Source: Bifidobacterium sp. ESL0704
Lineage (GTDB): Bacteria; Actinomycetota; Actinomycetes; Actinomycetales; Bifidobacteriaceae
Direction: 5' to 3'
Assembly (NCBI RefSeq): GCF_029392075.1
Contig: NZ_CP113929.1
Coordinates: forward strand, 558,001 to 622,000
DNA length: 64,000 nt
In this document: positions 40,601-46,980 of the stretch, one piece after another
How positions within the stretch are numbered: the stretch's first letter is position 1
Layout of the letters: each line of letters opens with the position of its first letter
The notes under the pieces: model-generated
What the model saw: the letters and a program-made list of their open reading frames with translations, nothing else
Told to the model about the DNA's origin: nothing
The model's database searches: none
Translations under genes and position numbers: made by a program

Positions 40601-41106
40601 TCTCGCAGAAGACGCTGACCGGGCACGCGATGGGCGGTGCCGCGATCTTCCAGATCGACGGGCTGACCCAGCTCTTCCGCTCCGGCGTCATCCCGGCGAA
40701 CGTTGCGCTCGATTGCGTTGATCCGAAGATGCGCAAGGACGACCACATGGTCTGGCTGCGCAAGCCCTTGAAGATCGGCTCCATCAAGGCCGGCCTGGCC
40801 ACCTCGCTCGGCTTCGGACACGTCTCCGGTTTCGTCGCCTTGGTGCACCCCGGTGCCTTCGAGGCCGCGGTCGCCAATGAGTACGGCGAGGATGCGCTAG
40901 AGAAGTGGCGCAAGCGCGCCAACGAGCGTCTGGCCCGCGGCGAGCGTCGCCGTCTGCTCGGCATGATGGGGCAGGCCCCGCTCTACGAGGAAATCGACAA
41001 CCGTCGTTTCCATCAGGATTCCAAGACCTACGATTCCCATGAGATCGAGAAGGCGATGCTTCTGAACCCCGACGCCCGTCTCGGTGCCGATGGTTACTTC
41101 GAGTGA
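31693..41106 (+). CDS. fas: Type I fatty acid synthase, single polypeptide
   Basis: 3137 residues carrying all activities of de novo fatty-acid synthesis, in the bacterial FAS-I order. Acetyl transferase: nucleophile Ser125 in GHSQG. FMN enoyl reductase: about 370-770, with LLAGMTPTTVNADIV. MaoC-like dehydratase: about 1250, with DFNPIHTS and LVHGMW. Malonyl/palmitoyl transferase: Ser1466 in GHSLGEY. Acyl carrier domain: pantetheine site at Ser1859 or Ser1860 in GVSSRRNQ, after an alanine/proline-rich linker. Ketoreductase: nucleotide site about 2170. Ketosynthase: Cys2785 in VSACATAA and a late GHAMGGA. The carrier domain needs AcpS, encoded just downstream, and malonyl-CoA from the carboxylase genes upstream. 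No frameshift is seen. Confidence 0.97.
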   Translation: MTENTFFLNRLSSEPHALIFGGQSTPWVSSLADECTDPTLAEKLKAHADASSRLLSAVTPDLLATMGGMVDLFGFKANPAKLGPAADAAASVPGIALAQLGALIDAEGLGYSVAQAKPLAALGHSQGIIAEHMVDAIKEAGSVEAAGDAIDEILAIARLIGAAGTRQSRLLPVSTRFGEATPMLSVRGATKRQIEVLVSRVVKPRGPIAFAVTNATDNYVLSGHPEDLAAFVVEVGKEHARQAKLRADKVRGGEVFDPICEYLEVTVPFHSPLMAEAVESTVNWAKACGLDADRARTLASEVLINHVDWAARTDALLKSTDPTKLWIVDMGPGNTVGKLVGALVQGTGVGVVEADSEEARAALSTREDDPVRTQDWRKFAPRVISTPAGDKIRTKFSDLTGKPPVLLAGMTPTTVNADIVAAAANAGYWSEMAGGGQVTASVFDRNVASLGRQLEEGRTIEFNAMFMDRYLWNLQFGPAGIVAKKRASGTPIDGVIISAGIPELDEAKQLVANLREQGFPYVAFKPGTVDQIRQVVRIAKAVAPVSIIMEVEGGAAGGHHSWESLDVLLMDTYADVRACSNLVLVAGGGIGTPDRAADYISGTWSRAYGKPDMPVDGVLIGTAAMTAKEAHTNPDVKRMLVATPGISPKPDDSDPFAPLGENWVAAGQVAKGGVASGLSHLHADIYELENASARCGRLLVRVMKHPEELESRRDEIIEALNKTSRPYFGDLDKMTYVEWAQRFADLSYPWADPTYADRFLHLLQRAEARACDQESGEFASLFNGRADVEDDPQAAIDKLKAAYPRAAEVTVTPSDVAWFPTLIHEYHKPMPFVPQIDNDLLRWWGQDQLWQSEDPRYSADSVRAIPGPISVAGITTVDEPVGSILGRFEAAALERTREISGGAEPQQAFAELSAASDAEEFIRKSPNISWVGHLMANPAFGTPMGDKYYEIRPVGDEDGTQLYDLDIHLDTFWDNDPDGGTSKHAVRDIVIPLNVKPTESGLFPVVDRERLPKHVYAMLADTAGIGNTAITGDKLTAMPEIEEMSDKKAFPYGRAHSSYTFSANLGYDHEAATAGNMPGSLNASRIAPDALVGPAWPAIYTALGSVYVHGYPVIEGLLNAVHLDHQMELEVTEDELLGHVGEKVDLTSWADAYAESASGRIVTIHVTHTAIDGTVLAHEVERFAVRGRSYSEELPADVPDYGDYLTYRKRHTGEGTPFDEHSDGGLDQVVATPRRMLRRVTLTAPSEMTAFARTSGDFNPIHTSHRGAAVSGLKAPLVHGMWLSAAAQHVVQARDDKGAHYEIAGWTYNMYGMVQLGDKVEISVERIGKLRHGGMTLEVTCRIDGNIVSRGTAAVRARRSAYVYPGQGIQQQGMVLDERAKSAAARETWERADKLTREKLGFSILAIVRDNPKTLTANGVTYYHPDGLLNLTQFTQVALATVAYAQTSRLREAGSDVWPAYFAGHSLGEYNALSSFAGIIPFETVLELVFQRGSAMNNLIDRDEHGRSNYRMAALRPNQFGVGDDGVDDYVKSVSEASGEFLQIVNYNLAGQQYVIAGTLKGLEALKADSLRRVKEYGGKPALMYVPGIDVPFHSMLLRKGVPDFRNKLDTLLPAHIDYSRLVGRYIPNLVATPFEMTKEFAKKIVDVVPSTRIQEALDDPKVWDSYAADEQKLGRLLFTELLAWQFASPVRWIETQAIMFGDPAQGGLGVENYVEVGLGNQPTLANLATKTLRLPDFSGAEVSVYNLGRDEQRVYMTDSDSLVPEEDNDDADLSAETAAPAAAQPAPESSPAAVASAAVASAPVAAAPAPAAGSGERPADLPFAASDGIGMLLAYAAKVRPDQIGETDTTDTLTNGVSSRRNQLLMDISSELGVASVDGAAEASITDLFALVNKVAPHYKPFGPVLSDIVRDRIKSLFGAAGVKLAQVEKRVTDTWQLGQGWAYAVLATLVLETREGSSSRGGDLASLTCEQASNATAANALIDAAVQKVAADHNVTVALPSAGGAGGSVVDSAALDAFAEKVTGADGVLAKTARFVLDELDVKAPVPDADEDDDAAVVEAVEAELGSDWPEQVAPRFDERKALLLDDRWATAREDLARLYYNHDQKVSSLSFIGAGPEVAAQAQWFASKAESDGDTILASTFNRIAVEASSSAKNDPKASRFAGDIAVVTGVAANSIAGQVVEGLLAGGATVIATSHSFKQSVKAWAEQIYREHAVGDAKLWLVPANLSSYRDVDALVQWVGGVSKKTTGATTTILKPAYEPSLFFPFAAPPVHGTMADSGQLFESQARLMLWGVERAITGFAAIGGDTDVQHKLHVVLPGSPNRGVFGGDGAYGEVKSSFDAIVTRAHAEKDWSGRVTFAHPLIGWVRGTGLMGGNDPLVDVVERHGIHTYSTAEVAASLLDLADADARAKAVEAPLHADLTGGLGNEPINITALRAEAEADQANSATASADDDTEARKNDGKATLIKALPTPDPPRQAKVNLADWRNVTAKPEDQIVIVSIGELGPWGSGRTRSEAELGIHHDGSVDLSAGAVLELAWNMGLLTWQDSPKAGWYDTDGNLVPEADIAERYHDEVVARSGLRPFDNGMGGDYKDDTASGEVEIYLDHEVTFSVPDEEAAQQYVIMDAEHTSIARDEESGEFSVTRKPGSMIRVPKRFAMTRTVGGQFPKGFDPVRWGIPASMVGEVDQIALWNIVTTVDAYLSAGFTPSEVLQTIHPSMVASTQGTGFGGMASMRKLYLDRFLGHEIPTDILQEALPNVVAAHVMQSYIGGYGNMIQPVSACATAAVSLEEGVDKIALGKADFVVTGAIDDIGVDSVIGFGSMGATADANVMYGKGISDRFFSRANDRRRDGFVESEGGGTMLVTRGDIALKMGLPVAAVVGYVHSFADGAHTSIPAPGLGALAAAQGGKDSQLVRQLAKLGVTPDDIAVVSKHDTSTNANDSNESELHNSVAHAIGRADGNPLFAISQKTLTGHAMGGAAIFQIDGLTQLFRSGVIPANVALDCVDPKMRKDDHMVWLRKPLKIGSIKAGLATSLGFGHVSGFVALVHPGAFEAAVANEYGEDALEKWRKRANERLARGERRRLLGMMGQAPLYEEIDNRRFHQDSKTYDSHEIEKAMLLNPDARLGADGYFE

Positions 41107-41156
41107 TCGCAACAGACAAGGAATTTCATCTTCGCCGTTGAACGGTTGACGATGAG

Positions 41157-41194
41157 AATGCCCGCCGCTGGTATGTGCTTCAGCGGCGGGCATT
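41157..41194 (+). terminator. Hairpin after fas
   Basis: A perfect 14-base stem (41157-41170 with 41181-41194) around a 10-base loop, 50 bases after the fas stop. It is GC-rich but not followed by a clear T run. The rest of the 303-base gap before acpS contains no credible gene. Confidence 0.7.
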
Positions 41195-41409
41195 CCTGTA
41201 TTCCAGCCGGTTTCGTGGTCTCGATGGTGCGGATGCCCGGGTCGGGGCGATATGCCGGTTGCCGCAGGAAGGAGAGAGGGCGAAGAGGAACGATGGAATC
41301 TTGTGCGCATACGAAGGCAGGTGTGGGTGCCGATGGGCCGGCATACGCAGCGGGCGGGTCGGCATCCGCAACGCTCGCCAATCTCATGTCGGGCAGGTAG
41401 CATGAAACC

Positions 41410-41907
41410 GTGATTGGCGTAGAGAAAGACGGCGGTATGCGACCGTATGGTTCTGCCGTGCTCGGGATGGGGCACGATGTTGTCGATATTGCGGCGTTCG
41501 CCGAGCAGTTGGATCAGCCGGGCTCGCAGGGCAGGCGGCTGTTCTCCGCGCGCGAGCTAAGGCAGTCCGCCTTACGCGCCAAGGTCAAACACGATGGCGA
41601 GGCCGCGCATCTGGCCGTTCGCTGGGCAGGCAAGGAAGCCGTGCTCAAGGCCTGGTGCGAGGCTCTGGGTGGCCGGCCGAATCCATACACGCTTGACGAT
41701 TTTCCGTGGGGATTGATCGAGATTCTCGATGATTCGCGTTCGCGGCCGCATGTCGTTTTGGCTCCCGCGTGCGACGCGCAGTTGCAGGAGTCGTTGGGGA
41801 TGGGGGATTCGTTGCGTTGGCATGTGTCCTTAAGCCACGATGGGCCGATTGCGTCGGCCGTTGCGCTGTTGGTGCGCGATGCCGGGATCGGGCATGAATC
41901 GCGATAG
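41410..41907 (+). CDS. acpS: Holo-ACP synthase (phosphopantetheinyl transferase)
   Basis: A 165-residue AcpS-type enzyme that moves phosphopantetheine from CoA to the serine of an acyl carrier domain. The metal-binding motif GMGHDVVDI is near the N-terminus and the second motif RWAGKEAVLKAW follows at the expected spacing; the C-terminal WHVSLSHDGPIASA completes the fold. Its place right after fas matches its job of activating the carrier domain of that protein. The GTG at 41410 is used here; an ATG at 41437, nine residues before the first motif, is equally plausible and would give 156 residues. Confidence 0.9.
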   Translation: MIGVEKDGGMRPYGSAVLGMGHDVVDIAAFAEQLDQPGSQGRRLFSARELRQSALRAKVKHDGEAAHLAVRWAGKEAVLKAWCEALGGRPNPYTLDDFPWGLIEILDDSRSRPHVVLAPACDAQLQESLGMGDSLRWHVSLSHDGPIASAVALLVRDAGIGHESR

Positions 41908-42125
41908 AGGGAACCGTATCGCGTCATCGTGATGGGATCGGCGAAAGCCAGGGGTCTGCGATTACTGAAAGGCCATTGCCGACACGGATATCTACCGGGA
42001 TGGACGCGAATGTATCGCTTTGGCAGATCGCGTTCCTTCCTGGTGGCAGCACTTCCCGGCGGTGTGCGATGAAGAGCGTTTTGTATGGTATCGAGGATGA
42101 CTGATTGTGTTAACATGTAGCTACC

Positions 42126-42137
42126 TACCGGTCGGTA
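42126..42137 (+). promoter_or_regulatory. Operator-like palindrome ahead of the GH3 gene
   Basis: TACCGGTCGGTA has inverted 5-base arms around a 2-base centre, and a shorter direct TACC lies just before it. TetR-family operators often look like this. It lies 112 bases before the GH3 start in a 342-base gap that otherwise shows no gene; no TetR-type gene is in the window. Confidence 0.4.
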
Positions 42138-42249
42138 ACTCAGCGGTTGTCCTGAAACTCAGGAATGGCCGATCGGCGATAACTGAAAGAACATAGGCGT
42201 GGTGCTTGCCTCAGTGATGAGACAAGCGACGATAAAGAAAGGTTGCGCA

Positions 42250-44505
42250 ATGACCAATCAGACAACACCGGTAACGAGTGCCGGGGACTTGAGCGTAGAA
42301 GAGCAGGCGGCGCTGACCAGTGGCACCAACCCGTGGAGCATCGGTTCGGTGCCCGAGAAGGGACTGCCCAACTACACGATCACCGACGGGCCTCACGGAC
42401 TGCGCAAGGCACAGAATCTCGAGGGCATGGACGTCGACAAGGCCGTCCCCGCGACCTGCTTCCCGCCTGCAGCGGGCATGTCGTCGAGCTGGAACCCGGA
42501 CCTGGTGCGCGAAACCGGAGAAGCCATGGGCGAGGAGTGCATTCAGGAGCAGGTCGCCGTCATCCTTGGACCCGGCATCAATATCAAGCGCAACCCTTTG
42601 GGCGGCCGTTGCTTCGAATTCTGGAGCGAAGACCCGTACTTGGCAGGCCATGAAGCCGTAGGCGAGGTCGAAGGCATCCAGTCCAAGGGTATCGGCACGT
42701 CGCTCAAGCACTTCGCGGCCAACAACCAGGAGACCGACCGCCTGCGTGTGAGCGCGAACATGTCGGACCGCACGCTGCGAGAGATTTACCTGCCGGCGTT
42801 CGAGCACATCATCAAAACCGCCCAGCCGTGGACGGTGATGTGCTCCTACAACAAGATCAACAACGTCTATTCCTCCGAGAACCACTGGCTCTTGACCGAT
42901 TTGCTGCGCGGGGAGTGGGGCTTCAAAGGCATCGTGATGTCCGATTGGGGCGCCGACCACGACCGTGTGGCCGCACTCAACGCCGGTCTGAACCTCGAGA
43001 TGCCGCCGACCGGCACCGACGAGCAGATCGTGCATGCGGTGCGCGACGGTGAGATCAAGCCCGAGCAGCTCGAGGCCATGGCGCAAGGCATGATCGACCT
43101 CGTCTCAAAGACCCGTCCCGCTATGGAAAAGGGCAAGGCCGGCTATCGCTATGATGTCGACGCGCATGATGATGTCGCCCGTCGCGCCGCCCGCGAGGCC
43201 ATGGTCCTGTTGAAGAACGAGGATGGCCTGCTGCCGGTAGCCCCCGGCACCAAGCTGGCGGTGGTCGGCGAGTTCGCCCGCACCCCGCGTTATCAGGGTG
43301 CCGGTTCGTCGCTGATCAACCCGAACAAGCTCACCAGTTTCCTCGACGCATTGAAGGATCGCGGCGTCGACGCGGCCTTCGCGCCCGGCTTCACGCTCGA
43401 TGACGATGAGCAGGACCCGGCGTTGACCGATGAGGCCGTCAATGCTGCCAAGGGTGCCGATACCGTGCTGCTCTTCCTCGGGCTTCCCGCCTCCTACGAA
43501 TCCGAGGGCTTCGACCGCACCTCGCTCGATATTCCTGCCAAGCAGGTCGAGCTGCTGAAGGCCGTTGCCGCGGCAAACAAGAACGTCGTGGTCATCCTTT
43601 CCAACGGATCCTCGGTCTCCATGCCGTGGGCCGATGATGCCAAGTCCATTCTCGAGGCATGGCTGCTGGGCCAGGCCGGCGGCGCCGCCACCGCCGACAT
43701 CGTCTTCGGCGACGCGAACCCGTCCGGCAAGCTCGCCCAGACCATCATCAACGATCTGGACGACGATCCGACCATGATGAACTGGCCGGGCGAGGAAGGC
43801 CATGTCGACTACGGCGAAGGCGTTTTCGTCGGCTACCGTTACTACGACACCTTCCACAAGCCGGTCGCCTATCCGTTCGGCTACGGCCTGAGCTACACCA
43901 CGTTCGAGGTCTCGCACGCCACGGCGGAGAAGACTGGCCCGCAGTCCGCTCGCGTCACCGCCACGGTGAAGAACACGGGCTCGATGGCCGGTGCCGAGGT
44001 CGTGCAGTTCTACGTCGTCCCGCCCGCCGAGTCCGTCGCACGCCCGGTCCACGAACTCAAGGGCTTCAAGAAGGTCTATCTGAAGCCCGGCGAGTCCGCC
44101 GAGGTCAGTGTGGATCTGGATTCGCGCGCGTTCGCCTACTGGTCCGAGCGTTTCAGCGACTGGAAGGTCGAGGAAGGCGAATACAAGATCGAGGTCGCCA
44201 CCTCCTCGCGCGACATCGCCGACACCGTGTCCGTCGACCTTGACGATGACGGCAAGACCGCCCAGCTTACCGAGTGGTCCACGTTCAAGGAATGGAAGGA
44301 AGACCCGGTCGGAGGCCCCATTGTCGATCGTGTCGTGGAGAAGCTCAGCCAGCAGTTCGGCCACGCCATCATCCCCGACAGCCAGCTGATCGTGATGTTC
44401 CTCGACAGCAGCCCGGTCGGCGGCATGTCGATGCTGCTCGGTGCCGATGTGGCCGAGGCTCTCGCCAAGGAGCTCAAGGCCGAATATGCCAGTGCCACGA
44501 AATAA
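42250..44505 (+). CDS. GH3 beta-glycosidase
   Basis: A 751-residue glycoside hydrolase family 3 enzyme, probably a beta-glucosidase. The TIM-barrel domain carries TDGPHGLRK, KHFAANNQETDR and the nucleophile Asp in IVMSDWGADHDR. The alpha/beta sandwich follows (REAMVLLKNEDGLLPV), and the end is a fibronectin III-like domain (YPFGYGLSYTTFEV onwards). No signal peptide is visible, so it acts in the cytosol on imported beta-linked oligosaccharides. GH3 also contains beta-xylosidases and arabinosidases, so the sugar is not certain. The ATG at 42250 follows an AAAGAAAGG site; the longer upstream frame is not needed. It stands alone as a single-gene unit. Confidence 0.88.
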   Translation: MTNQTTPVTSAGDLSVEEQAALTSGTNPWSIGSVPEKGLPNYTITDGPHGLRKAQNLEGMDVDKAVPATCFPPAAGMSSSWNPDLVRETGEAMGEECIQEQVAVILGPGINIKRNPLGGRCFEFWSEDPYLAGHEAVGEVEGIQSKGIGTSLKHFAANNQETDRLRVSANMSDRTLREIYLPAFEHIIKTAQPWTVMCSYNKINNVYSSENHWLLTDLLRGEWGFKGIVMSDWGADHDRVAALNAGLNLEMPPTGTDEQIVHAVRDGEIKPEQLEAMAQGMIDLVSKTRPAMEKGKAGYRYDVDAHDDVARRAAREAMVLLKNEDGLLPVAPGTKLAVVGEFARTPRYQGAGSSLINPNKLTSFLDALKDRGVDAAFAPGFTLDDDEQDPALTDEAVNAAKGADTVLLFLGLPASYESEGFDRTSLDIPAKQVELLKAVAAANKNVVVILSNGSSVSMPWADDAKSILEAWLLGQAGGAATADIVFGDANPSGKLAQTIINDLDDDPTMMNWPGEEGHVDYGEGVFVGYRYYDTFHKPVAYPFGYGLSYTTFEVSHATAEKTGPQSARVTATVKNTGSMAGAEVVQFYVVPPAESVARPVHELKGFKKVYLKPGESAEVSVDLDSRAFAYWSERFSDWKVEEGEYKIEVATSSRDIADTVSVDLDDDGKTAQLTEWSTFKEWKEDPVGGPIVDRVVEKLSQQFGHAIIPDSQLIVMFLDSSPVGGMSMLLGADVAEALAKELKAEYASATK

Positions 44506-44547
44506 CGCCGGCATCGCGCTCTGGCAATCGCTGAGTGCATGAATCAG

Positions 44548-44583
44548 GGCGTGTCATCTGCTGTTGGTCGCGGATGGCACGCC
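44548..44583 (+). terminator. Hairpin after the GH3 gene
   Basis: An 11-base stem (44548-44558 with 44573-44583) including one G-U pair, around a 14-base loop, 43 bases after the GH3 stop. A T-containing stretch follows, making it a reasonable intrinsic terminator. Confidence 0.55.
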
Positions 44584-44693
44584 TGTTGTGTAATGGTTGC
44601 TTGTTATCGCTGGGACGGCGCTCCGGAATTCGAAGTTAGGAAGAACGTGGATTGGGCGCGGAACGGGTGGTGTCGCCAATTCCATGCCTCGTG

Positions 44694-44732
44694 TATACTG
44701 AAAGTCGTTGTTTTGCGAGACTCCGGGTCTCG
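44694..44732 (+). promoter_or_regulatory. Promoter and leader hairpin of the tRNA gene
   Basis: A good -10 hexamer (TATACT at 44694-44699, preceded by TG) lies 45 bases before the mature tRNA end. The leader between them contains a 6-base perfect hairpin, CGAGAC (44716-44721) with GTCTCG (44727-44732), which RNase P would remove. No clear -35 is seen. Confidence 0.5.
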
Positions 44733-44744
44733 TGTCAACGGCAC

Positions 44745-44815
44745 GCGGATGTAGCTCAATGGTAGAGCCTCAGTCTTCCAAACTGATTACGCGGGTTCGA
44801 TTCCCGTCATCCGCT
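44745..44815 (+). tRNA. tRNA-Gly (anticodon TCC)
   Basis: A 71-base tRNA with all four stems. The acceptor arms are GCGGATG and CATCCGC; the D loop carries AGCTCAATGGTAGAGC; the anticodon loop is CTTCCAA with anticodon TCC, decoding GGA and GGG; the T arm is CGGGTTCGATTCCCG. The CCA end is not encoded. It has its own promoter and stands between the GH3 gene and a small membrane-protein gene. No duplicated 3' end or integrase is nearby, so it does not look like an attachment site. Confidence 0.95.
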
Positions 44816-45333
44816 CTCTCGGCAAAGTCGCCAAAACGTTGAGATTCCAGTTTTTTAAAGCCCATAAAACGGTCGTTTTCGCTCCCGGTATTTCGTCTCG
44901 GTGTTCTTGTGTGTGTCATCTTGTGAAGGCAAATGCTGTTGGCTGGTTTCGAAGAGCCGAGCCGCCGCGTGCGAAGTGTTTCGAGATGGCAAGGAGAGTA
45001 TTGACGGGCATCGCTACGTTCGATGTCGGTGACAGGTCTGTCGGCCAGAACGGGTGGCGAGGTGAATGGTGTCGTCATCTCGGCGCTCGTCGTTTTGCCG
45101 GACGTCCCGGCGCCGGCACTTCTGCGTTGCCGTAGGGCATGTTCGAAGGTGGCGGTCGATGGCGTGGTTCCGTCCGGTTGCCGCCGGCGTGACGTCCATC
45201 GTCTTGTGTCCGCGGTGTGTTTTGGTTGGCTTTCTGCATTTCTCATCCGGGAGGTATAGTGTTTTCACGTATGTAATTTGGGTGGATACGGGCATGTCCG
45301 GATATGCCCGGACGAACCAGTGAGGCGTGGCAG
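44816..45333 (+). other. Gap of about 520 bases after the tRNA
   Basis: No supported gene. A long minus-strand frame runs through it, but it crosses the tRNA and lacks coding character. Near the downstream gene, GGGCAT and ATGCCC form a 6-base inverted repeat at about 45290-45309, which may be part of the promoter region of the membrane-protein gene. Confidence 0.4.
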
Positions 45334-46020
45334 ATGGGCAAGGAAACCAAGGAACTCAAGGGCAACGAGGCTGTCGAAATTGTCGGAGGCAAGGTCGAGA
45401 AGGTCAGCGTTTCCAAACATCCCGAAGCCTCCATACCGCAGACCGACCTCTCCTTGGCCGACATCAAACGCAGCCAGTTCCGCCCCATGCGTTGGGTGGT
45501 CTATCTGGTTATTCTGCTGGTCGCTCTCATTGCTCCGTATTGGTTCGGGCGTGTACTCGCGGTGCGTCACACTGCCCAGGTAGTTGGGCTTCTGAGCCCG
45601 TTCGCGCCGCAGGGCGTCGCGCTGGTCTCGTGGGCGGTCACCGTCTTCGCCCTCGCCACGTTTGCGCTTTCCTTTGTTGAGGCACATTCCTGGCTGTGGC
45701 GTGTTCTTTTCCTGCTTCTGCTGGCTTTCGAGCAGCTGATTGCAGGTGTCTCGCTTTTGAAATTCCAATTCTGGTACTCCACCTACGTCATGTACGGTTC
45801 CTCGGCCACGCTGCCGAACGCGGCGAACCTCGGCATCATCGCGGCGTTGGTTGCGGCGGGCGTCTATGCGATTCTTTTCGTGGGCCTGCTGGTCTGCATC
45901 AAGAAGGACTCGCCGCTCAACGTCCTGACGCGTAGCTGGGCTTCGTTCCTCCTGTACTTTGTCATCGAAGGCATCGCCCTCTTGATCGTCCTCTTCAGCG
46001 GCCTGCTCGCTGCCGTGTGA
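45334..46020 (+). CDS. Uncharacterised membrane protein with five predicted helices
   Basis: About 228 residues, function not recognised. A hydrophilic N-terminal tail of about 50 residues precedes five hydrophobic segments: VVYLVILLVALIAPYWF, VALVSWAVTVFALATFAL, WLWRVLFLLLLAFEQLIAG, IIAALVAAGVYAILFVGLLV and YFVIEGIALLIVLFSGLL. The ATG at 45334 has a GAGG-type site upstream; an ATG ten codons earlier is possible but has none. It is a single gene between the tRNA and rpsO, followed within 20 bases by the inverted-repeat array. No motif ties it to a known transporter or enzyme. Confidence 0.7.
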   Translation: MGKETKELKGNEAVEIVGGKVEKVSVSKHPEASIPQTDLSLADIKRSQFRPMRWVVYLVILLVALIAPYWFGRVLAVRHTAQVVGLLSPFAPQGVALVSWAVTVFALATFALSFVEAHSWLWRVLFLLLLAFEQLIAGVSLLKFQFWYSTYVMYGSSATLPNAANLGIIAALVAAGVYAILFVGLLVCIKKDSPLNVLTRSWASFLLYFVIEGIALLIVLFSGLLAAV

Positions 46021-46037
46021 CGCATATCGATTTCGAT

Positions 46038-46211
46038 CTTGCGATGAAAATCAGCATTTTCGCCCCAGATTCTTGATTTTCATCGCAAGTCCAAATGAAG
46101 ATGCGATGAAAATCAGGATTTATTGGTGTTTTTGCTGATTTTCCTCGCAGGTTCAGTCGGTGATGCGAGCATTCTCATGATTCGGAGGCTGGTTCGTTGA
46201 TTTTCATCGCA
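46038..46211. repeat. Cluster of five short inverted repeats with core TGCGATGAAAATCA
   Basis: Five copies of a 14-base core lie in 174 bases: plus orientation at 46040-46053 and 46102-46115; minus orientation at 46074-46087, 46135-46149 (one mismatch, one base longer) and 46198-46211. Copies 1 and 2 pair as a perfect 16-base stem through a shared CTT flank. Copies 3 and 5 pair as a perfect 16-base stem through a shared GA flank, and copy 4 can also pair with copy 3. A sixth copy is at 63232. The cluster lies between a membrane-protein stop and the rpsO promoter region. Confidence 0.85.
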
Positions 46212-46275
46212 TCGTTCCGGTTCGCGACAGCTCGACAGATAGTCAGATATCGGGGTGATGACTGTTGATGAAAAC

Positions 46276-46310
46276 ATGAATGTCTATTCATCCCTACCTA
46301 TTCCTATACT
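46276..46310 (+). promoter_or_regulatory. rpsO promoter region with an upstream palindrome
   Basis: A TATACT -10 at 46305-46310 is followed by 86 bases of leader before rpsO. Upstream, ATGAAT-GTCT-ATTCAT (46276-46291) is a perfect palindrome with 6-base arms where the -35 would be expected, and no -35 consensus is visible. The leader has a small CGGC/GCCG hairpin before the ribosome site, which could be where S15 regulates its own message, but no match to a known S15 leader can be shown by eye. Confidence 0.45.
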
Positions 46311-46396
46311 AGAAACTTGGCGTGTACTCGCCCGCGGATAGAGAGCGCTTCGGCATAACGCCGATGGCACCGCGCAGCAACTATAAGGAGGATGCC

Positions 46397-46666
46397 GTGG
46401 CACTTACGGCTGAAGAAAAGCATGAGATCGTAACCAAGTATGCGACGCACGAAGGCGACACGGGGTCTCCCGAGGTTCAGGTTGCGCTGCTGAGCAAGCG
46501 TATCTCCGATCTGACCGAGCACCTGAAGACCCACCAGCACGATAACCACTCTCGTCGTGGCCTGCTGTTGATGGTCGGCGATCGTCGTCGTCTTCTCAAC
46601 TATCTGAAGAAGGTCGATATCAATCGCTATCGCTCCTTGGTCGAGCGTCTTGGTCTTCGTCGATAG
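46397..46666 (+). CDS. rpsO: Small ribosomal subunit protein uS15
   Basis: An 89-residue ribosomal protein, the standard length. S15 binds 16S rRNA in the platform of the 30S subunit and contacts 23S rRNA. The sequence [20 protein letters not shown], then [34 protein letters not shown] and the C-terminal [13 protein letters not shown] are all typical. The GTG start at 46397 is fixed by protein length and an AAGGAGG ribosome site at 46385-46391. It lies upstream of pnp, the same order as in many bacteria, but a terminator separates the two. Confidence 0.97.
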   Translation: MALTAEEKHEIVTKYATHEGDTGSPEVQVALLSKRISDLTEHLKTHQHDNHSRRGLLLMVGDRRRLLNYLKKVDINRYRSLVERLGLRR

Positions 46667-46675
46667 CTGTTGTAT

Positions 46676-46703
46676 GCCCGGGCCCCGTGCTCGGGCTTTT
46701 TCA
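46676..46703 (+). terminator. rpsO intrinsic terminator
   Basis: A GC-rich stem, GCCCG paired with CGGGC and an inner GGC/GC pairing, followed directly by five T residues, ten bases after the rpsO stop. This is a standard factor-independent terminator. The rest of the 314-base gap to pnp shows only the pnp promoter. Confidence 0.8.
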
Positions 46704-46923
46704 GAGGTCTGATTGGACAGGACGGGGCAGCCCGTCTCACGATGTTCGCTGGTGTTGAAAACCGACGGCCCTAAGGTGAGGGTCGATAATTGAAAGAACT
46801 GGATATGTGTTCCGGCATGATTGCCGGCAATGCTGCTTCAGACTGAGAAGTGAAAGTCAATGTGCCGTCGCCAACGTTGGTAGAGGCCAGGTAAGCCTTA
46901 CACAAAAAGACAGGGGTCGGATG

Positions 46924-46954
46924 TTGACAAAAGCATTTTGCAGTATGTTGGATA
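46924..46954 (+). promoter_or_regulatory. Candidate pnp promoter
   Basis: A perfect -35 (TTGACA, 46924-46929) is followed after 18 to 19 bases by TTGGAT/TGGATA. The message would have only about 20 bases of leader, holding the AAAGGAGG ribosome site. This supports separate transcription of pnp from rpsO. Confidence 0.5.
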
Positions 46955-46980
46955 GTAGAAATTAAACAAAGGAGGAACCC

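Noticed and set aside
44745..44815. tRNA-Gly as an attachment site for a genomic island
   Set aside because: No integrase and no repeat of the tRNA 3' end were seen, and the pectin island is 17 kb away.
44770..45246. A 158-residue minus-strand frame after the GH3 gene
   Set aside because: Its C-terminus (DGNRTRVISLED) is the antisense translation of the tRNA-Gly gene, a well-known source of false proteins, and the rest has no ribosome site or family.
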